DNA of 64,000 bases from Pectobacterium versatile (GCF_020166435.1 NZ_JAINZP010000005.1:1-64000), one strand, 5' to 3'. Shown: positions 36,200 through 46,836, counted from the first letter of the stretch. Notes: a model not told the origin generated them from the letters alone. Numbers and translations: made by a program.

Positions 36200-36572
36200 A
36201 GATAATAAACCTTGATCACCGAACTGTTGTAAAAAAATATAAATTAAATCGCCGTTAACACAAACATTCTCACATAATAATTCACTCATGAATGAATTGA
36301 ACTATATTTTTCCATGGCCTATAGCTTGCATTTCAATAAATAACAAATGGTTAAATAATATATATTTATTCATGTGGTATATTTTTTATTTTCAACACCA
36401 TGATATCAGGCCACCATTTATAATTTAGTTTTTTTTTAGAAAAAAAACATCATCCAAATACCCTAGGTAATTTTACAAAAAGACCACAATGGTGTTAAAA
36501 ATCAATAAAATACCTTAGAATATAAAAATGAGAATCTATTTTTAGAGATGCTAAATAAATAGCCTGGCGAAT

Positions 36573-36609
36573 GAAAAATCTGGATAAGGCCTACCGCCAC
36601 ATCCAGATT
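36573..36609 (-). terminator. Terminator of the first chemoreceptor gene
   Basis: On the minus strand the 9-base stem AATCTGGAT / ATCCAGATT is followed by TTTTTCAT. It lies 59 bases after the stop codon. Confidence 0.8.
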
Positions 36610-36668
36610 GGGTAAATAACCTCACTTACTCGCGTGGTTATAACATGAAGATCATGGCAACCGATTTC

Positions 36669-38330
36669 TTAGAACGTCGTCCAGTCGCCGTCATTGCCCT
36701 TATTCTTCGCCGCCGCAGGCGCTAAAGACAGCGTTGGCGTGCGCGTTGGTGCCGCTGCATAAGAAGCAGTTTTGCCGCTGCCATATGACTGCAATTTAAA
36801 CGCGCTTACCGCTTCCGCCAGAACAGAGGCCTGTGATTGCAGAGACAACGCCGCAGAAGCCGATTCTTCAACCAGAGCCGCATTCTGCTGGGTCGTGGTA
36901 TCAATCTGCCCAACCGCCAGATTCATTTGGTTAATTCCGTCGCTCTGTTCGCGGCTGGCCTGAGAGATTTCACTGATAATCTCATTCACATCCCGCACAT
37001 AGCCCGTTAATCCACTCATCGTTTCTTCGGCGGTATCCACCAGCGACATCCCTTCCTGAATCTTGCTCACGGAGTCGTCAATCAAATCCTTGATCTCTCG
37101 TGCGGCGGTCGCACTGCGCTGTGCCAGGGAACGCACTTCCCCCGCCACCACCGCAAAGCCACGTCCTTGCTCGCCCGCACGCGCGGCTTCAACCGCTGCG
37201 TTCAACGCCAGAATGTTGGTCTGGAACGCAATGCCGTCAATCACGCCAATGATCTCCGCCATACGCTGAGACGAATCACGAATGCCGCGCATTTTCTGCG
37301 TCACGGAAACCATGACATCACCGCTTTGCTTCGCTGCACCAGAGGCTTTATTCGCAATGTCTGTCGCCTGCTGAGTGTTTTCCGCCGTGTTCTTAATGGT
37401 AGACGTCAGCTGTTCCATCGATGCCGCCGTTTCTTCCAGCGAGCTGGCCTGCTCTTCGGTGCGCGATGATAAATCCTGATTACCAGCGGCGATTTGCGAG
37501 GCCGCCGTCGAGATCGTTTCAGCCCCGTCACGTACCTGCCCGACAATCGTGCTCAGGCTGGTGTTCATGTGATCCAACGATTGCAGCAGCAATCCGGTTT
37601 CATCTTTGCTGGTAACAGTGATACGTGAGGTCAGGTCGCCCTGTGCCACTCTGTCTGCCACTTGCAAAGCCTGCTGTATCGGTCGGGTTACGCTGCGCGT
37701 AATTGACCAGGCAATCAGTGCTCCAAATACGGCGCCCAGCGCTAAAATAAGCAACAAAATCATGCGGGTGTTGCTGTATACCTCAGCCATCGCTTCAATG
37801 GAGGTATCCATTGCATCATCTTGATAATTCACCAATTGTCTTACCGCATCGCGGTACTGACGTTGGGTGACATTCAAGTTGTTGTTGAACTCCTCAATCG
37901 CCGCGTCCCGATTACCCGCCACCACTTCGCTGATAATCTTGTCACCGGATTTCAAAAATTCGTTACGGATTGCGCGGATAGCACGCAGCTGGGAAATCGA
38001 ACGCTCTTCAACCGTCTGGCTTTCCAGCTTGTCCAGCAAGCGGCCAATCTCCTGACGGAACCCATTCACACGGTCGACGTTTTCCTTGATTTTATCCTCG
38101 CCTGAAACCAACATCAGCCGCTGATACGCCACCAGAATGCTGTTTACATTATCGATAAGATTATTTGAATCAACCGTTTGTGGATAAACCTCTTTCACAA
38201 TGTCTCTGGCGCCATCCTGGAAACCGGATAACTTAGACAGGGAAAAGATACTCACGACAAATAACATCAAAATCAGGACGGCAAACCCAGCTCCCAGCCG
38301 ATAGCCGATACGCCAATTCGCTAAATTCAT
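36669..38330 (-). CDS. Methyl-accepting chemotaxis protein with C-terminal DWTTF tether
   Basis: This is a transmembrane chemoreceptor that controls the CheA kinase. Its 553 residues comprise a first membrane helix at about 11-33 ([18 protein letters not shown]), a periplasmic ligand domain to about 190 of four-helix type, a second helix at about 191-212 ([20 protein letters not shown]), a HAMP domain to about 265, and a long cytoplasmic coiled coil. The hairpin tip includes [20 protein letters not shown], where CheA and CheW bind. The C terminus DWTTF resembles the NWETF pentapeptide that recruits CheR and CheB. A sigma-28 promoter lies about 330 bases upstream. It is paralogous to the receptor at 39275-40897; the ligand is unknown. 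Confidence 0.95.
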   Translation of the reverse strand: MNLANWRIGYRLGAGFAVLILMLFVVSIFSLSKLSGFQDGARDIVKEVYPQTVDSNNLIDNVNSILVAYQRLMLVSGEDKIKENVDRVNGFRQEIGRLLDKLESQTVEERSISQLRAIRAIRNEFLKSGDKIISEVVAGNRDAAIEEFNNNLNVTQRQYRDAVRQLVNYQDDAMDTSIEAMAEVYSNTRMILLLILALGAVFGALIAWSITRSVTRPIQQALQVADRVAQGDLTSRITVTSKDETGLLLQSLDHMNTSLSTIVGQVRDGAETISTAASQIAAGNQDLSSRTEEQASSLEETAASMEQLTSTIKNTAENTQQATDIANKASGAAKQSGDVMVSVTQKMRGIRDSSQRMAEIIGVIDGIAFQTNILALNAAVEAARAGEQGRGFAVVAGEVRSLAQRSATAAREIKDLIDDSVSKIQEGMSLVDTAEETMSGLTGYVRDVNEIISEISQASREQSDGINQMNLAVGQIDTTTQQNAALVEESASAALSLQSQASVLAEAVSAFKLQSYGSGKTASYAAAPTRTPTLSLAPAAAKNKGNDGDWTTF

Positions 38331-38666
38331 GTCTCACTCCTTTTAGGTAATGCATAGCAATGTCAATTGCGCACATGTCGCAGCTTGATGGAACCACAGG
38401 GCGGAGAATGATTGGCGATTCGAAGGAGAACAAACCTTCTGACACGCCAGAGATACCTTGAGGCAGGCATTTTACGCACGCTCTCAGCATGAGAGGCGCT
38501 ATCAAAAATCAAATAGTTTCCCTCGGGTGTTGAGGTGCAAAAGTGGAAATAAATCTAACAATGCTACAAATACAACTGATAAGACCGCAGAGACGTTAAT
38601 GAGGTGATAATAATGGTCTTCCCTCTCTGAACTCATGCGGACATGGCCGCTCCTGTGTTATCCATT

Positions 38667-38693
38667 TTATCGGCACGCCATCCATGATCTTTA
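38667..38693 (-). promoter_or_regulatory. Sigma-28 (FliA) promoter of the first chemoreceptor gene
   Basis: Read on the minus strand the sequence is TAAAGATC, 11 bases, then GCCGATAA. The -10 box is a perfect match to the flagellar sigma-28 consensus and the -35 box matches the TAAAG core, with the expected 11-base spacing. The start would lie near 38660, leaving a leader of about 330 bases before the ATG at 38330. Confidence 0.85.
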
Positions 38694-38924
38694 TCATTTG
38701 ATCGTTTAAATCATTCAAAAGTAAATAATAAATAGTCAGTGACTATCAAAAAATCAATTTCGATCGGAAAAAACACACATTAATCTACGAACCATTAACA
38801 GAAATAACGCCTCAATTACATAAAAGGATAGTCAGACATATTCGATATTAAAAATAAAGAGATGATAATATTTCTTAGTAAAGGATAATGAACTAAACAG
38901 AAAGGGAAAAAAACGCATTTAATC

Positions 38925-39186
38925 TATACTCTAAATAATTCGAGTTTCAGGACAAAAATGGCAAGGCGTTTTTGAACAGCGCTTGCGCTGACCCCGAAGG
39001 GGTGAGGCCATAAGGCCGAATAACGCGGCAAGCGAAGGAATCCCAAGTAAGTGATTCGGGTGACTGACAAACTTGCCAGAGGCTGGTTTGAACGCTGCTT
39101 GCAGCGGCCCCAACGGGGCGAGACACACTCAAGTGTGTCGAGTAGCGTAGCCAACGCACATGCAACTTTAAGTATGACGAGTATAT
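38925..39186 (+). repeat. Expanded ERIC element with hairpin cassettes
   Basis: It starts TATACTCTAAATAATTCGAG and ends CTTTAAGTATGACGAGTATA. The left half of the ERIC core (GAGCTTACT) is missing; AAGTAAGTGATTCGGGTGA remains. Inserted hairpins include AGCGCTTGCGCT, CCCCGAAGGGG and GGCCATAAGGCC before the core. After the core come CGCTGCTTGCAGCG, GCCCCAACGGGGC and GACACACTCAAGTGTGTC. Confidence 0.85.
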
Positions 39187-39191
39187 ATGGC

Positions 39192-39224
39192 ACAAAAAGA
39201 ATCAGGGAGGCTAATGCCTCCCTG
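39192..39224 (-). terminator. Terminator of the second chemoreceptor gene
   Basis: On the minus strand the stem CAGGGAGGC / GCCTCCCTG is followed by ATTCTTTTTGTG. It lies about 50 bases after the stop codon and adjoins the ERIC element. Confidence 0.8.
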
Positions 39225-39274
39225 TGGGATAGCGTTGCGTTACACAACGCCGCTAAATGATGGCAGTCAGTTTA

Positions 39275-40897
39275 CTATTTCTTTGCCAACGCCAGAGACA
39301 GCGTGGGTGTGCTCATTGACATCGGCGCATAAGACCCAGCGTGACTACTGTACGACTGTATTTTAAACGCGCTCACCGCTTCCGCTAGAACGGAAGCCTG
39401 TGATTGCAGAGACAGCGCCGCAGAGGCCGATTCTTCAACCAGAGCCGCATTCTGCTGGGTCGTGGTATCAATTTGTCCAATCGCCAGATTCATCTGGTTA
39501 ATCCCGTCACTCTGTTCACGGCTGGCCTGCGAAATCTCGCTGATAATGTCGTGTACGTCCTTCACGTGGGCCGTTAATCCACCCATCGTTTCTTCAGCGG
39601 TATCAACCAGTTCCATTCCTTCACGGATTTTGCTCACGGAGTCGTCGATCAAATCCTTGATCTCCCGTGCGGCGGTCGCACTGCGCTGTGCCAGAGAACG
39701 CACTTCTCCCGCGACCACGGCAAAGCCACGCCCTTGTTCACCCGCACGCGCGGCTTCAACGGCTGCGTTCAGCGCCAGAATGTTGGTCTGGAAAGCGATA
39801 CCATCAATCACGCCGATGATCTCCGCCATACGCTGGGATGAATCACGAATGCCGCGCATTTTTTGCGTCACGGAAAGCATGACATCACCACTTTGTTTCG
39901 CCGCACCGGTTGCCTTATTGGCAATCTCCGTCGCCTGTTGGGTGTTTTCCGCGGTGTTTTTAATGGTGGATGCCAGTTGCTCCATTGAAGCTGCAGTTTC
40001 TTCCAGCGAGCTGGCCTGTTCTTCAGTACGCGATGACAGATCCTGGTTACCGGCCGTGATTTGTGACGCCGCCGTCGAGATCGTTTCCGCACCATCACGC
40101 ACCTGGCCGACAATCGAGCTCAGGCTGGTATTCATGCGATCCAACGATTGCAGCAGCAATCCGGTTTCATCCTTGCTGGTCACCGTGATGTGTGAAGTCA
40201 GATCGCCCTGCGCCACTCTGTCTGCTACTTGCAAAGCCTGCTCTATTGGGCGGGTTACGCTGCGCGTGATCGCCCAGGCAATCAGCGCCCCAAACACGGC
40301 TCCCAGCGCCAAAATAAGCAACAAAATCATGCGAGTATTGTTGTATACCGCAGCCATGGTTTCGACAGAGTTATCCATCGCATCATTTTGGTAATTCACC
40401 AACTGCTTCACCGAGTCACGGTAATTGCGCTGAATCACGTTCAGGGTGTTATTGAATTCCGCTACGGCGACGTCGTCATTACCCGCCAGCGCATCACTAA
40501 TAATTTTATCACCAGACTTGATGAACTCAGCACGAAACCCACGGACAATCCCCACCTGCTTGCGGGCAAGCTCACCTGAGGCATTGTTTTCCAGATTGTC
40601 GAGCAGACGGCTAATTTCCTTGCGATACGCCATAATCCTATCGACATATCCCTGACGCTGTTCCTGACCGGATACCAGCATCATCTGCAAATAAGCGACA
40701 AAATGCCCATTCACGTTATCAATGAGGTCATTAGCATCTACCGTTTGCGGATAAACCTCTTTGACGATATCTCTGGCACCATCCTGAAAGGATGACAATT
40801 TAGACAAAGAAAAAATACTCACGGTAAATAACATCAGAATCAAGATGGCAAACCCTCCTCCTAATCGATAGCCAATTCGCCAATTCGCTAAACTCAT
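39275..40897 (-). CDS. Methyl-accepting chemotaxis protein, paralogue without C-terminal tether
   Basis: This chemoreceptor has the same architecture as the one at 36669-38330: membrane helices near 11-33 and 191-212, a periplasmic four-helix ligand domain, HAMP and signalling coiled coil. The two proteins are almost identical from the HAMP domain through the hairpin tip and differ mostly in the ligand domain, as expected after duplication and ligand specialisation. It has 540 residues and ends LSLALAKK, so the CheR/CheB-binding pentapeptide of its neighbour is missing; it probably relies on other receptors in the array for adaptation. Its own sigma-28 promoter lies about 230 bases upstream. 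Confidence 0.95.
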   Translation of the reverse strand: MSLANWRIGYRLGGGFAILILMLFTVSIFSLSKLSSFQDGARDIVKEVYPQTVDANDLIDNVNGHFVAYLQMMLVSGQEQRQGYVDRIMAYRKEISRLLDNLENNASGELARKQVGIVRGFRAEFIKSGDKIISDALAGNDDVAVAEFNNTLNVIQRNYRDSVKQLVNYQNDAMDNSVETMAAVYNNTRMILLLILALGAVFGALIAWAITRSVTRPIEQALQVADRVAQGDLTSHITVTSKDETGLLLQSLDRMNTSLSSIVGQVRDGAETISTAASQITAGNQDLSSRTEEQASSLEETAASMEQLASTIKNTAENTQQATEIANKATGAAKQSGDVMLSVTQKMRGIRDSSQRMAEIIGVIDGIAFQTNILALNAAVEAARAGEQGRGFAVVAGEVRSLAQRSATAAREIKDLIDDSVSKIREGMELVDTAEETMGGLTAHVKDVHDIISEISQASREQSDGINQMNLAIGQIDTTTQQNAALVEESASAALSLQSQASVLAEAVSAFKIQSYSSHAGSYAPMSMSTPTLSLALAKK

Positions 40898-41124
40898 GTC
40901 TCACTCCTTTTAGGTAATACATAATAATGACTACTGCTCGTCTAATAACGCCGCAGAGTGGGGGATTATCGTTTTTTTCGGGAAAATAAATATGCTTTAT
41001 GGGTGTATATAAATACCCATAAATGAGTAATTGCAGGTGCACTTTCAACATAAGTAAAACGTTAAAAAATACAAACAACCTCACTCTATTGGTACATCCA
41101 GAGCTGCCTCCATGCCGTCTACCT

Positions 41125-41151
41125 TATCGGCACAATACTCCCTAGCTTTAT
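41125..41151 (-). promoter_or_regulatory. Sigma-28 (FliA) promoter of the second chemoreceptor gene
   Basis: On the minus strand the sequence is TAAAGCTA, 11 bases, then GCCGATAA, the same arrangement as for the neighbouring receptor. The start would lie near 41118, about 220 bases before the ATG at 40897. Both receptor genes should be transcribed as class 3 flagellar genes. Confidence 0.85.
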
Positions 41152-41364
41152 GACGATATCGATTAACCTCGCCGAAGAATAAATATATTGATAGCGGATA
41201 AATAATCCTTTTCGAGAAATAACCTACCAGTCGATGCAGAAAACAAGGGGGATAGCGCGGCGATTTTATTAAAGAAAATACAATATAGTTAATTTTCAGG
41301 AAGGAAGAAAATTTGCAGGAGGAAATAATAAACAATCGGAAGGTTGGGGAAATAGTGCGTATTT

Positions 41365-41710
41365 TATACCCTAAATAATTCGAGTTTCAGGACAAAACGT
41401 TAACGTTTTGAACAACGCGAAGCGTTAGCCCTTTAGGGCGATGCTCAGAAATGAGCATCGTAACACGGCAAGAGAAGGACAAATTCGTCGGGAACGAATT
41501 TGACCAGCCAACGGCTGGCCTTCGGTGAGAGACAGGATGTCTCTCATTTCATCCCGATGAGCTTACTCAGGTAAGTGATTCGGGTGACTGACAAACCTGC
41601 CAGAGGCTGGTTTGAACGCTGCTTGCAGCGGCCCCAACGGGGCGAGACACACTCAAGTGTGTCGAGTAGCGCAGTCAACGCACATGCAACTTGAAGTATG
41701 ACGGGTATAT
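41365..41710 (+). repeat. Largest expanded ERIC element, about a dozen consecutive hairpins
   Basis: It starts TATACCCTAAATAATTCGAG, ends CTTGAAGTATGACGGGTATA and keeps the full core GATGAGCTTACTCAGGTAAG with TCGGGTGA. Successive palindromes are at 41394-41409, 41414-41426, 41428-41439, 41440-41459, 41481-41501, 41504-41518, 41527-41545, the core at about 41555-41585, 41617-41630, 41631-41643 and 41646-41663. Almost every base belongs to a short hairpin. It lies between the second chemoreceptor's promoter and the metE terminator. Confidence 0.85.
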
Positions 41711-41716
41711 AGGTGT

Positions 41717-41747
41717 AAAAAATCAGGGAGGCCATAACCTCCCTGAT
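41717..41747 (-). terminator. Terminator of metE
   Basis: The 11-base stem AATCAGGGAGG / CCTCCCTGATT is followed on the minus strand by TTTTTTAC. It lies about 20 bases after the metE stop codon. Confidence 0.85.
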
Positions 41748-41765
41748 TGCATCAGCCATTAACTA

Positions 41766-44030
41766 TTACTGGGTTTCACGCAGACGTTGTGCTGCCTGAA
41801 CCATATTCGCCAGAGCCTGACGCGTTTCCGGCCAGCCACGAGTTTTCAGACCGCAATCCGGGTTAACCCACAGGCGTTCCGCTGGGATACGCTGCGCCGC
41901 TTTCTTCAGCAGATCTTCCATCCATTCCACGCTCGGTACGTTCGGGGAGTGGATATCATAAACGCCTGGGCCGATTTCATTCGGGTACTCAAACTCTTCA
42001 AACGACTCCAGCAATTCCATATCGGAACGAGAGGTTTCAATCGTGATCACGTCTGCATCCAGCGCGGCGATAGAATCCATGATGTCGTTGAACTCGCAAT
42101 AACACATGTGGGTATGGATTTGCGTATCATCTTTCGCCACCGCGGCATTCAGACGGAAGGCATCCACCGCCCATGCCAGATAAGCATCCCAGTCAGAGCG
42201 GTGCAGCGGCAGACCTTCACGCAGTGCCGGTTCGTCAATCTGGATGATACCAATGCCTGCGGCTTCCAAATCTGCCACTTCATCACGCAGCGCCAGCGCA
42301 ATCTGCTTGGCGATGGTTTCACGCGTAACGTCTTCACGCGGGAAAGACCAGCACAGGATTGTCACCGGACCTGTCAGCATGCCTTTCATCGGCTTGTCGG
42401 TCAGAGACTGTGCGTATTTCGCCCACTCAACGGTGATCGCTTCTGGACGGCTCACATCACCAATGATAACAGGCGGCTTCACACAGCGAGAACCGTAGCT
42501 CTGCACCCAGCCGTTCTGGGTAAAGATAAACCCATCCAGATGCTCACCGAAGTATTCCACCATGTCATTACGCTCGGCTTCACCGTGCACCAGCACGTCA
42601 AGACCCAGGCGCTCTTGCTCAACCACGGCTTGCTTGATGTGCTCAGCAATACCAGTGCGGTAGTTATTGCTATCCAGACGACCCTGTTTGAAATCTAAGC
42701 GCAGGCCGCGAATTTCGGTGGTTTGCGGGAAAGAACCGATTGTGGTGGTCGGCCATGCTGGCAGATTAAAACGCTCACGCTGAGCATCTGCACGAACCGA
42801 ATACACGTTCTGACGCTGGCTGTCCTGTGCGGTGATGGCCGCCAGACGCTGTGTCACAGCGGCGTTATTCACACGCGTTGAGGTACGGCGAGCACGAATC
42901 GGTGCGCTATAGGCTTCCAGTGCCTGACCGTTGCCGCTGTTCAGCGCCTGGGACAGCAGTGACAGCTCCGCACATTTCTGAATGGCAAAGGCAAACCAGC
43001 TCTTCACTTCATCATCCAGACGTACCTCCACGCTCAGATCGATAGGACTATGCAGCAGTGAACATGAGCTTCCCAGCCACAGATCGCGCGTTCCCACCAG
43101 CGGTTGCAGACGCTCGAACCAGCTGCTCAGGTCAGCACGCCAGACGTTACGGCCGTTAATCACCCCCAGAGACAGGACCCAGTTAGCAGGCAGTTGGGCG
43201 CTCAGCGTAGCGGCATCATCCTTACCGTGAACCAGATCGATATGCAGCCCCTGAACCGGCAGCGCTTTGATTGTTTCCAGATTCTGGCTAACGCTATCGA
43301 AATAAGTCGTCAGCAGCAGTTTCACCTGACCTTGCAGTGCGTCATAAGCCGGTTTAAACGCGGCCAGCCACTCTTGCGACAGTTCCAGTGCCAGTGCAGG
43401 TTCATCAATCTGCACCCACTCAATGCCGCGCTTCGCCAACTCAGCCAGCACCTGCTGGTAAACTGGCAGAATGTCCTGCAACAGCGACAGACGGTCAAAC
43501 TGCTCGCCTTTCACTTTGCCCAGCCACAGGTAGGTAACCGGACCTAACAGAACAGGCTTCACATTATGGCCCAGCGCCAGCGCTTCATCGACTTCATCCA
43601 GCAGCTGTGTCCAGGTCAGCTTGAACTGCTGCCCTTTGGTGAATTCCGGTACCATGTAGTGATAGTTAGTGTTAAACCACTTGGTCATTTCTGCCGCAGC
43701 AGCAGGTTGACCGGTTGGTGCGCGTCCACGACCAATACGGAACAGCGTATCCAGATCGACCGAGCCGTCTTCATTCTGATGGCGCGCAGGCACGTTACCC
43801 AACAGCAGACTCGTGGTCAGCACATGGTCGTACCAAGCGAAATCACCCACTGGCAGCAGATCAACGCCAGCATCCTTCTGTTGTTGCCAATGACGCGCAC
43901 GCAGCTCACGTCCAACGGTCAGCAACTCTTCCTGTGTCGCGTTACCTGCCCAGTAGTTTTCCTGCGCTTTTTTCAGTTCACGGCGTAGTCCAACGCGCGG
44001 AAAACCCAGTGTATGATTCACAATCGCCAT
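41766..44030 (-). CDS. metE: Cobalamin-independent methionine synthase MetE
   Basis: MetE transfers a methyl group from 5-methyltetrahydropteroyl-triglutamate to homocysteine to make methionine without vitamin B12. The product has 754 residues (753 in E. coli), an N-terminal and a C-terminal barrel. Zinc ligands are visible in [11 protein letters not shown] (His and Cys) and [11 protein letters not shown] (Cys). It is divergent from its activator gene metR; the 104-base gap carries MetJ-like boxes and a palindrome. Confidence 0.98.
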   Translation of the reverse strand: MAIVNHTLGFPRVGLRRELKKAQENYWAGNATQEELLTVGRELRARHWQQQKDAGVDLLPVGDFAWYDHVLTTSLLLGNVPARHQNEDGSVDLDTLFRIGRGRAPTGQPAAAAEMTKWFNTNYHYMVPEFTKGQQFKLTWTQLLDEVDEALALGHNVKPVLLGPVTYLWLGKVKGEQFDRLSLLQDILPVYQQVLAELAKRGIEWVQIDEPALALELSQEWLAAFKPAYDALQGQVKLLLTTYFDSVSQNLETIKALPVQGLHIDLVHGKDDAATLSAQLPANWVLSLGVINGRNVWRADLSSWFERLQPLVGTRDLWLGSSCSLLHSPIDLSVEVRLDDEVKSWFAFAIQKCAELSLLSQALNSGNGQALEAYSAPIRARRTSTRVNNAAVTQRLAAITAQDSQRQNVYSVRADAQRERFNLPAWPTTTIGSFPQTTEIRGLRLDFKQGRLDSNNYRTGIAEHIKQAVVEQERLGLDVLVHGEAERNDMVEYFGEHLDGFIFTQNGWVQSYGSRCVKPPVIIGDVSRPEAITVEWAKYAQSLTDKPMKGMLTGPVTILCWSFPREDVTRETIAKQIALALRDEVADLEAAGIGIIQIDEPALREGLPLHRSDWDAYLAWAVDAFRLNAAVAKDDTQIHTHMCYCEFNDIMDSIAALDADVITIETSRSDMELLESFEEFEYPNEIGPGVYDIHSPNVPSVEWMEDLLKKAAQRIPAERLWVNPDCGLKTRGWPETRQALANMVQAAQRLRETQ

Positions 44031-44046
44031 CGTTAATTCCTCATTT

Positions 44047-44070
44047 AGCCGTCCAGATGTTTACACATCC
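44047..44070. promoter_or_regulatory. Putative MetJ operator (tandem met boxes) between metE and metR
   Basis: Three contiguous eight-base units, AGCCGTCC, AGATGTTT and ACACATCC, match the met box AGACGTCT at six, six and five positions. MetJ binds such arrays cooperatively with S-adenosylmethionine. A further palindrome TTCAC-N7-GTGAA at 44110-44126 abuts the metR ribosome-binding site and could be a MetR or autoregulatory site. Confidence 0.5.
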
Positions 44071-44134
44071 ATAATCCGCAGGTACTGTAGTAATCACAAG
44101 CGCAATTTATTCACTGTCACTGTGAAGGACTCTC

Positions 44135-45070
44135 ATGATCGAATTTAAACACCTGCGAACGCTGCAAGCACTGCGCAATACCGGATCGTTAGCCGCCGCT
44201 GCCGCTGCACTTCACCAAACTCAATCGGCGTTATCCCACCAGTTCAGCGATCTGGAACAGCGCCTTGGGTTCAGGTTATTCGTGCGTAAAAGCCAGCCGC
44301 TGCGCTTTACGCCTCAGGGAGAAATTCTGTTGCAGTTGGCAGAGCAGGTGTTACCGCAAATCCAGCAGGCGTTACAGTCGTGCCATGAGCCGCACCAAAC
44401 CACGCTGCGTTTGGCCATTGAGTGCCATAGCTGTATTCAGTGGCTGACGCCTGCGCTAGACGAGTTCCATCAGCACTGGCCGCAGGTGGTGATGGACTTT
44501 AAATCAGGCGTGACGTTCGACCCTCAGCCAGCACTTCAACAAGGCGAACTGGATCTGGTCATGACCTCCGACATCATGCCGCGCAGTGGCCTGCACTATT
44601 CGCCTCTGTTTGATTTTGAAGTCAGACTGGTGCTGGCTCCCGACCATCCGCTGGCAGGAAAAGAGAAAATCGAACCAGAGGATTTCACCGCCGAGACCCT
44701 GATGATTTATCCGGTACAGCGGCAACGGTTGGACGTCTGGCGTCACTTTTTACAACCCGCAGGCGTCAGTCCTACTCTGAAAAGCGTGGACAATACGCTG
44801 CTGCTGATTCAGATGGTCGCCGCCCGCATGGGCATCGCCGCGCTACCACACTGGGTGGTGGAAAGCTTCGAGCGTCAGGGGCTGATTGTGACCAAATCGC
44901 TGGGGGATGGGCTTTGGAGCCGGTTGTACGCTGCCGTCCGTGACGGAGAACAGCGCCAACCGGTGATTGATGCGTTTATTCGTTCGGCGCGTCAGCACGC
45001 TTGTGAGCACTTACCGTTTGTGAAGGACGCTTCACGACCCAACGCTGGTGTACCCACAGTGAGGACGTAA
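44135..45070 (+). CDS. metR: LysR-type regulator MetR
   Basis: MetR activates metE and other methionine genes in response to homocysteine. The product has 311 residues (317 in E. coli), with the LysR helix-turn-helix at about 15-40 ([20 protein letters not shown], then [15 protein letters not shown]) and a periplasmic-binding-like effector domain. It starts at the ATG preceded by AAGGA. Its last 95 bases overlap the 3' end of yigM on the opposite strand, so the two coding sequences share DNA tail to tail. Confidence 0.96.
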   Translation: MIEFKHLRTLQALRNTGSLAAAAAALHQTQSALSHQFSDLEQRLGFRLFVRKSQPLRFTPQGEILLQLAEQVLPQIQQALQSCHEPHQTTLRLAIECHSCIQWLTPALDEFHQHWPQVVMDFKSGVTFDPQPALQQGELDLVMTSDIMPRSGLHYSPLFDFEVRLVLAPDHPLAGKEKIEPEDFTAETLMIYPVQRQRLDVWRHFLQPAGVSPTLKSVDNTLLLIQMVAARMGIAALPHWVVESFERQGLIVTKSLGDGLWSRLYAAVRDGEQRQPVIDAFIRSARQHACEHLPFVKDASRPNAGVPTVRT

Positions 45071-45875
45071 TAATTATCGTCCCCACGATAAAGCTCAGCC
45101 AGTCTGGCGTTTTATGCCAGATAGCGAAGTTGACCAGTAGACCAGCCGGCACGTGAAAGTTATTCATTATGCTAAGCGTTCCGGCATCCACCTGGGTTGC
45201 GCCGTAGTTCCACATAAAATAACCCAAGCCCGAAGCGCCAATCCCCAGCCATGCCAGCACGCCCCACTGCAAGGTTGTGGTAGGTAATTTATCCAGATTA
45301 CCAAAGAGCAGCCACGCGGCTATCGTCACGATCGCAGCCCCCAGATAAAACCAGGAAAACGCGCAGTGCTGTGGCACGGGATAGAGCTCCATCAGGCGCT
45401 TATAACCCACCTGACCTGCGGCAAAACACACGTTCGCCGACTGAACCAGCAGGAATCCCCACCAGAAATGTTCACTCACGCCGTGATAGTGGATCACCGC
45501 CGCCCCGAATACTGCCAGCAGAGCGCTCATCACGTAACCCCAGCGCAGGCGCTGTCGGGCAAGCAGATCGTAAATCAGCGTAACGTACAGTGGCGTCATC
45601 ACCGTAAAGAGTAAAAACTCAGGTACGGTCAGGTACAGGTAAGCCTGGAACACGAACAGGTACATGATACCAAGTTGGCAAGCACCCACTAACATATACA
45701 AGAAAATGACACGAGGCGTGTAACCCCGCAGGCGTAAGAACGGTAAAAACACCACGGCTGCGGCCGTCAGACGGAACATCGCAGAAAACCAGCTATCAAC
45801 CTGACCCGCCAGATATTCGCCAATCAGGCTGAATGAAAATGCCCACAAAATAGTGGTGATAGTGAGTAATGGCAC
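44976..45875 (-). CDS. yigM: EamA-family transporter YigM
   Basis: YigM is a ten-helix inner-membrane protein of the drug/metabolite transporter superfamily; the E. coli protein has been reported as a biotin transporter. The product has 299 residues, the E. coli length, with two EamA repeats. Matching blocks include [40 protein letters not shown] and [16 protein letters not shown]. It ends with a basic and polar tail ([14 protein letters not shown]) that is encoded across the overlap with metR. Confidence 0.92.
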   Translation of the reverse strand: MPLLTITTILWAFSFSLIGEYLAGQVDSWFSAMFRLTAAAVVFLPFLRLRGYTPRVIFLYMLVGACQLGIMYLFVFQAYLYLTVPEFLLFTVMTPLYVTLIYDLLARQRLRWGYVMSALLAVFGAAVIHYHGVSEHFWWGFLLVQSANVCFAAGQVGYKRLMELYPVPQHCAFSWFYLGAAIVTIAAWLLFGNLDKLPTTTLQWGVLAWLGIGASGLGYFMWNYGATQVDAGTLSIMNNFHVPAGLLVNFAIWHKTPDWLSFIVGTIIITSSLWVHQRWVVKRPSQTVSAHKRADAPNE

Positions 45876-46077
45876 GACAACATCCGCTTAGGAAAAAGTA
45901 TCGCCATTGTAACGGAGATGGCTGAATGAATTTCAGTCAATATGGTTTACATTAGATTAAATAGCAAACAAACAGAAAATAAGCTTAACAACAGAGAGAG
46001 GCGGTGTTAAATAACCTTTACCGAGGAGCATCCACGTCATTTGATATATTCTATCAGTGCTGCTCTTTTATAAAAAA

Positions 46078-46113
46078 TAGAGCCTCTTTTTGTAAAATAA
46101 AAGAGGCTCTATG
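46078..46113 (-). terminator. Terminator of pagP
   Basis: The 12-base stem AGAGCCTCTTTT / AAAAGAGGCTCT with an 8-base loop is followed on the minus strand by ATTTTTTATA. It starts about ten bases after the pagP stop codon. Confidence 0.85.
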
Positions 46114-46122
46114 ACCGAGGAA

Positions 46123-46776
46123 TTAAATCTGCCATCTAAACCAGGCAAAGAAAACATTACCGTTGTTGTATGTTCCGGGAATGTAAGTCGCCTGGAAAGA
46201 GAGCTTGCTGTAACTTATTGATGCCATAGGCAACAACACAGGAATCGGAATGTAGTTCCAGTTATCACGCATCGTTACGCCAGCCGTAAAACCCAGACCC
46301 AGTTGAAAATCCTGATCGCTGATTGGTCGCCAACGCTTTTCATAACCGTAGCCACCGATAGGCTCCCATTTGTTATAGGAGTCTTTGAATGCCATGATAT
46401 AAAGCCCGTGCCAGTCACCATCCTTATCCAGACGGGAAACACCGTAGCCCGCGCCCCACGGCCTTTCATTATATTTGTCGGTCTTTTCTTTATCGTACGT
46501 CCAGCGGTTATGCCAGGTGATCGTCGGGATATAAATATCGTGACTCTGTGGCGAATTCCAGGTCGTAGATAGATTATTTTTACTTCTCTGCCACCAGCTT
46601 TCATCCTGCTTACCCGACGCCGAATCATTGGAATCAGCCGTAGCGGGTGCGAGGTTTGCCGTGCTGCTCGTGTTATTTGTCCCCACATTATTTATGCTTT
46701 CTGCTGCGTAGCTCAAAAAAGGGACAACGGAGAGTGTAATCAAACTTAGCGTGATTAAAATTCGCTTCAAATACAT
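46123..46776 (-). CDS. pagP: Lipid A palmitoyltransferase PagP (Rcp-like)
   Basis: PagP is an outer-membrane beta-barrel enzyme that moves a palmitate chain from a phospholipid to lipid A, which raises resistance to cationic antimicrobial peptides. The 217-residue precursor has a signal peptide of about 24 residues ([20 protein letters not shown]). It then has a serine-, asparagine- and threonine-rich linker, longer than in E. coli, before the conserved barrel beginning [16 protein letters not shown]. The active-site region is intact: the histidine of PTITWHNRW and the Asp-Ser of [11 protein letters not shown]. The barrel ends [16 protein letters not shown] perfect palindrome upstream may be an operator. 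Confidence 0.93.
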   Translation of the reverse strand: MYLKRILITLSLITLSVVPFLSYAAESINNVGTNNTSSTANLAPATADSNDSASGKQDESWWQRSKNNLSTTWNSPQSHDIYIPTITWHNRWTYDKEKTDKYNERPWGAGYGVSRLDKDGDWHGLYIMAFKDSYNKWEPIGGYGYEKRWRPISDQDFQLGLGFTAGVTMRDNWNYIPIPVLLPMASISYSKLSFQATYIPGTYNNGNVFFAWFRWQI

Positions 46777-46836
46777 ATAAGGTTCTCTGTAACAGCGTCA
46801 CGATTCCATTCAAACAAAGGTGATCCAAACAAAACT

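Larger units (their letters stand above)
35870..36668. other. Long A+T-rich intergenic region with an ERIC and a terminator
   Basis: About 800 bases without a credible gene. The part next to the hypothetical gene should hold its promoter. An inverted ERIC with an internal insertion occupies 36021-36199. The stretch 36200-36570 is extremely A+T-rich, with poly-T and poly-A runs near 36430-36450, and could bind H-NS. A terminator for the first chemoreceptor ends the region. Confidence 0.6.

Noticed and set aside
39462-40394. A 310-codon open frame opposite the second chemoreceptor gene
   Set aside because: It lies wholly within a clear chemoreceptor gene on the other strand, gives a low-complexity Ser/Ala-rich protein with no family resemblance, and is explained by codon bias of the real gene.
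41365-41710. Hairpin strings considered as integron attC sites or a string of terminators
   Set aside because: There is no integrase or gene-cassette structure and no attC core sites, and most stems are not followed by U-tracts. The ERIC ends and core identify the family.
41787-42698. A 303-codon open frame opposite metE
   Set aside because: It is an antisense shadow of metE with no recognisable motif and no ribosome-binding site.
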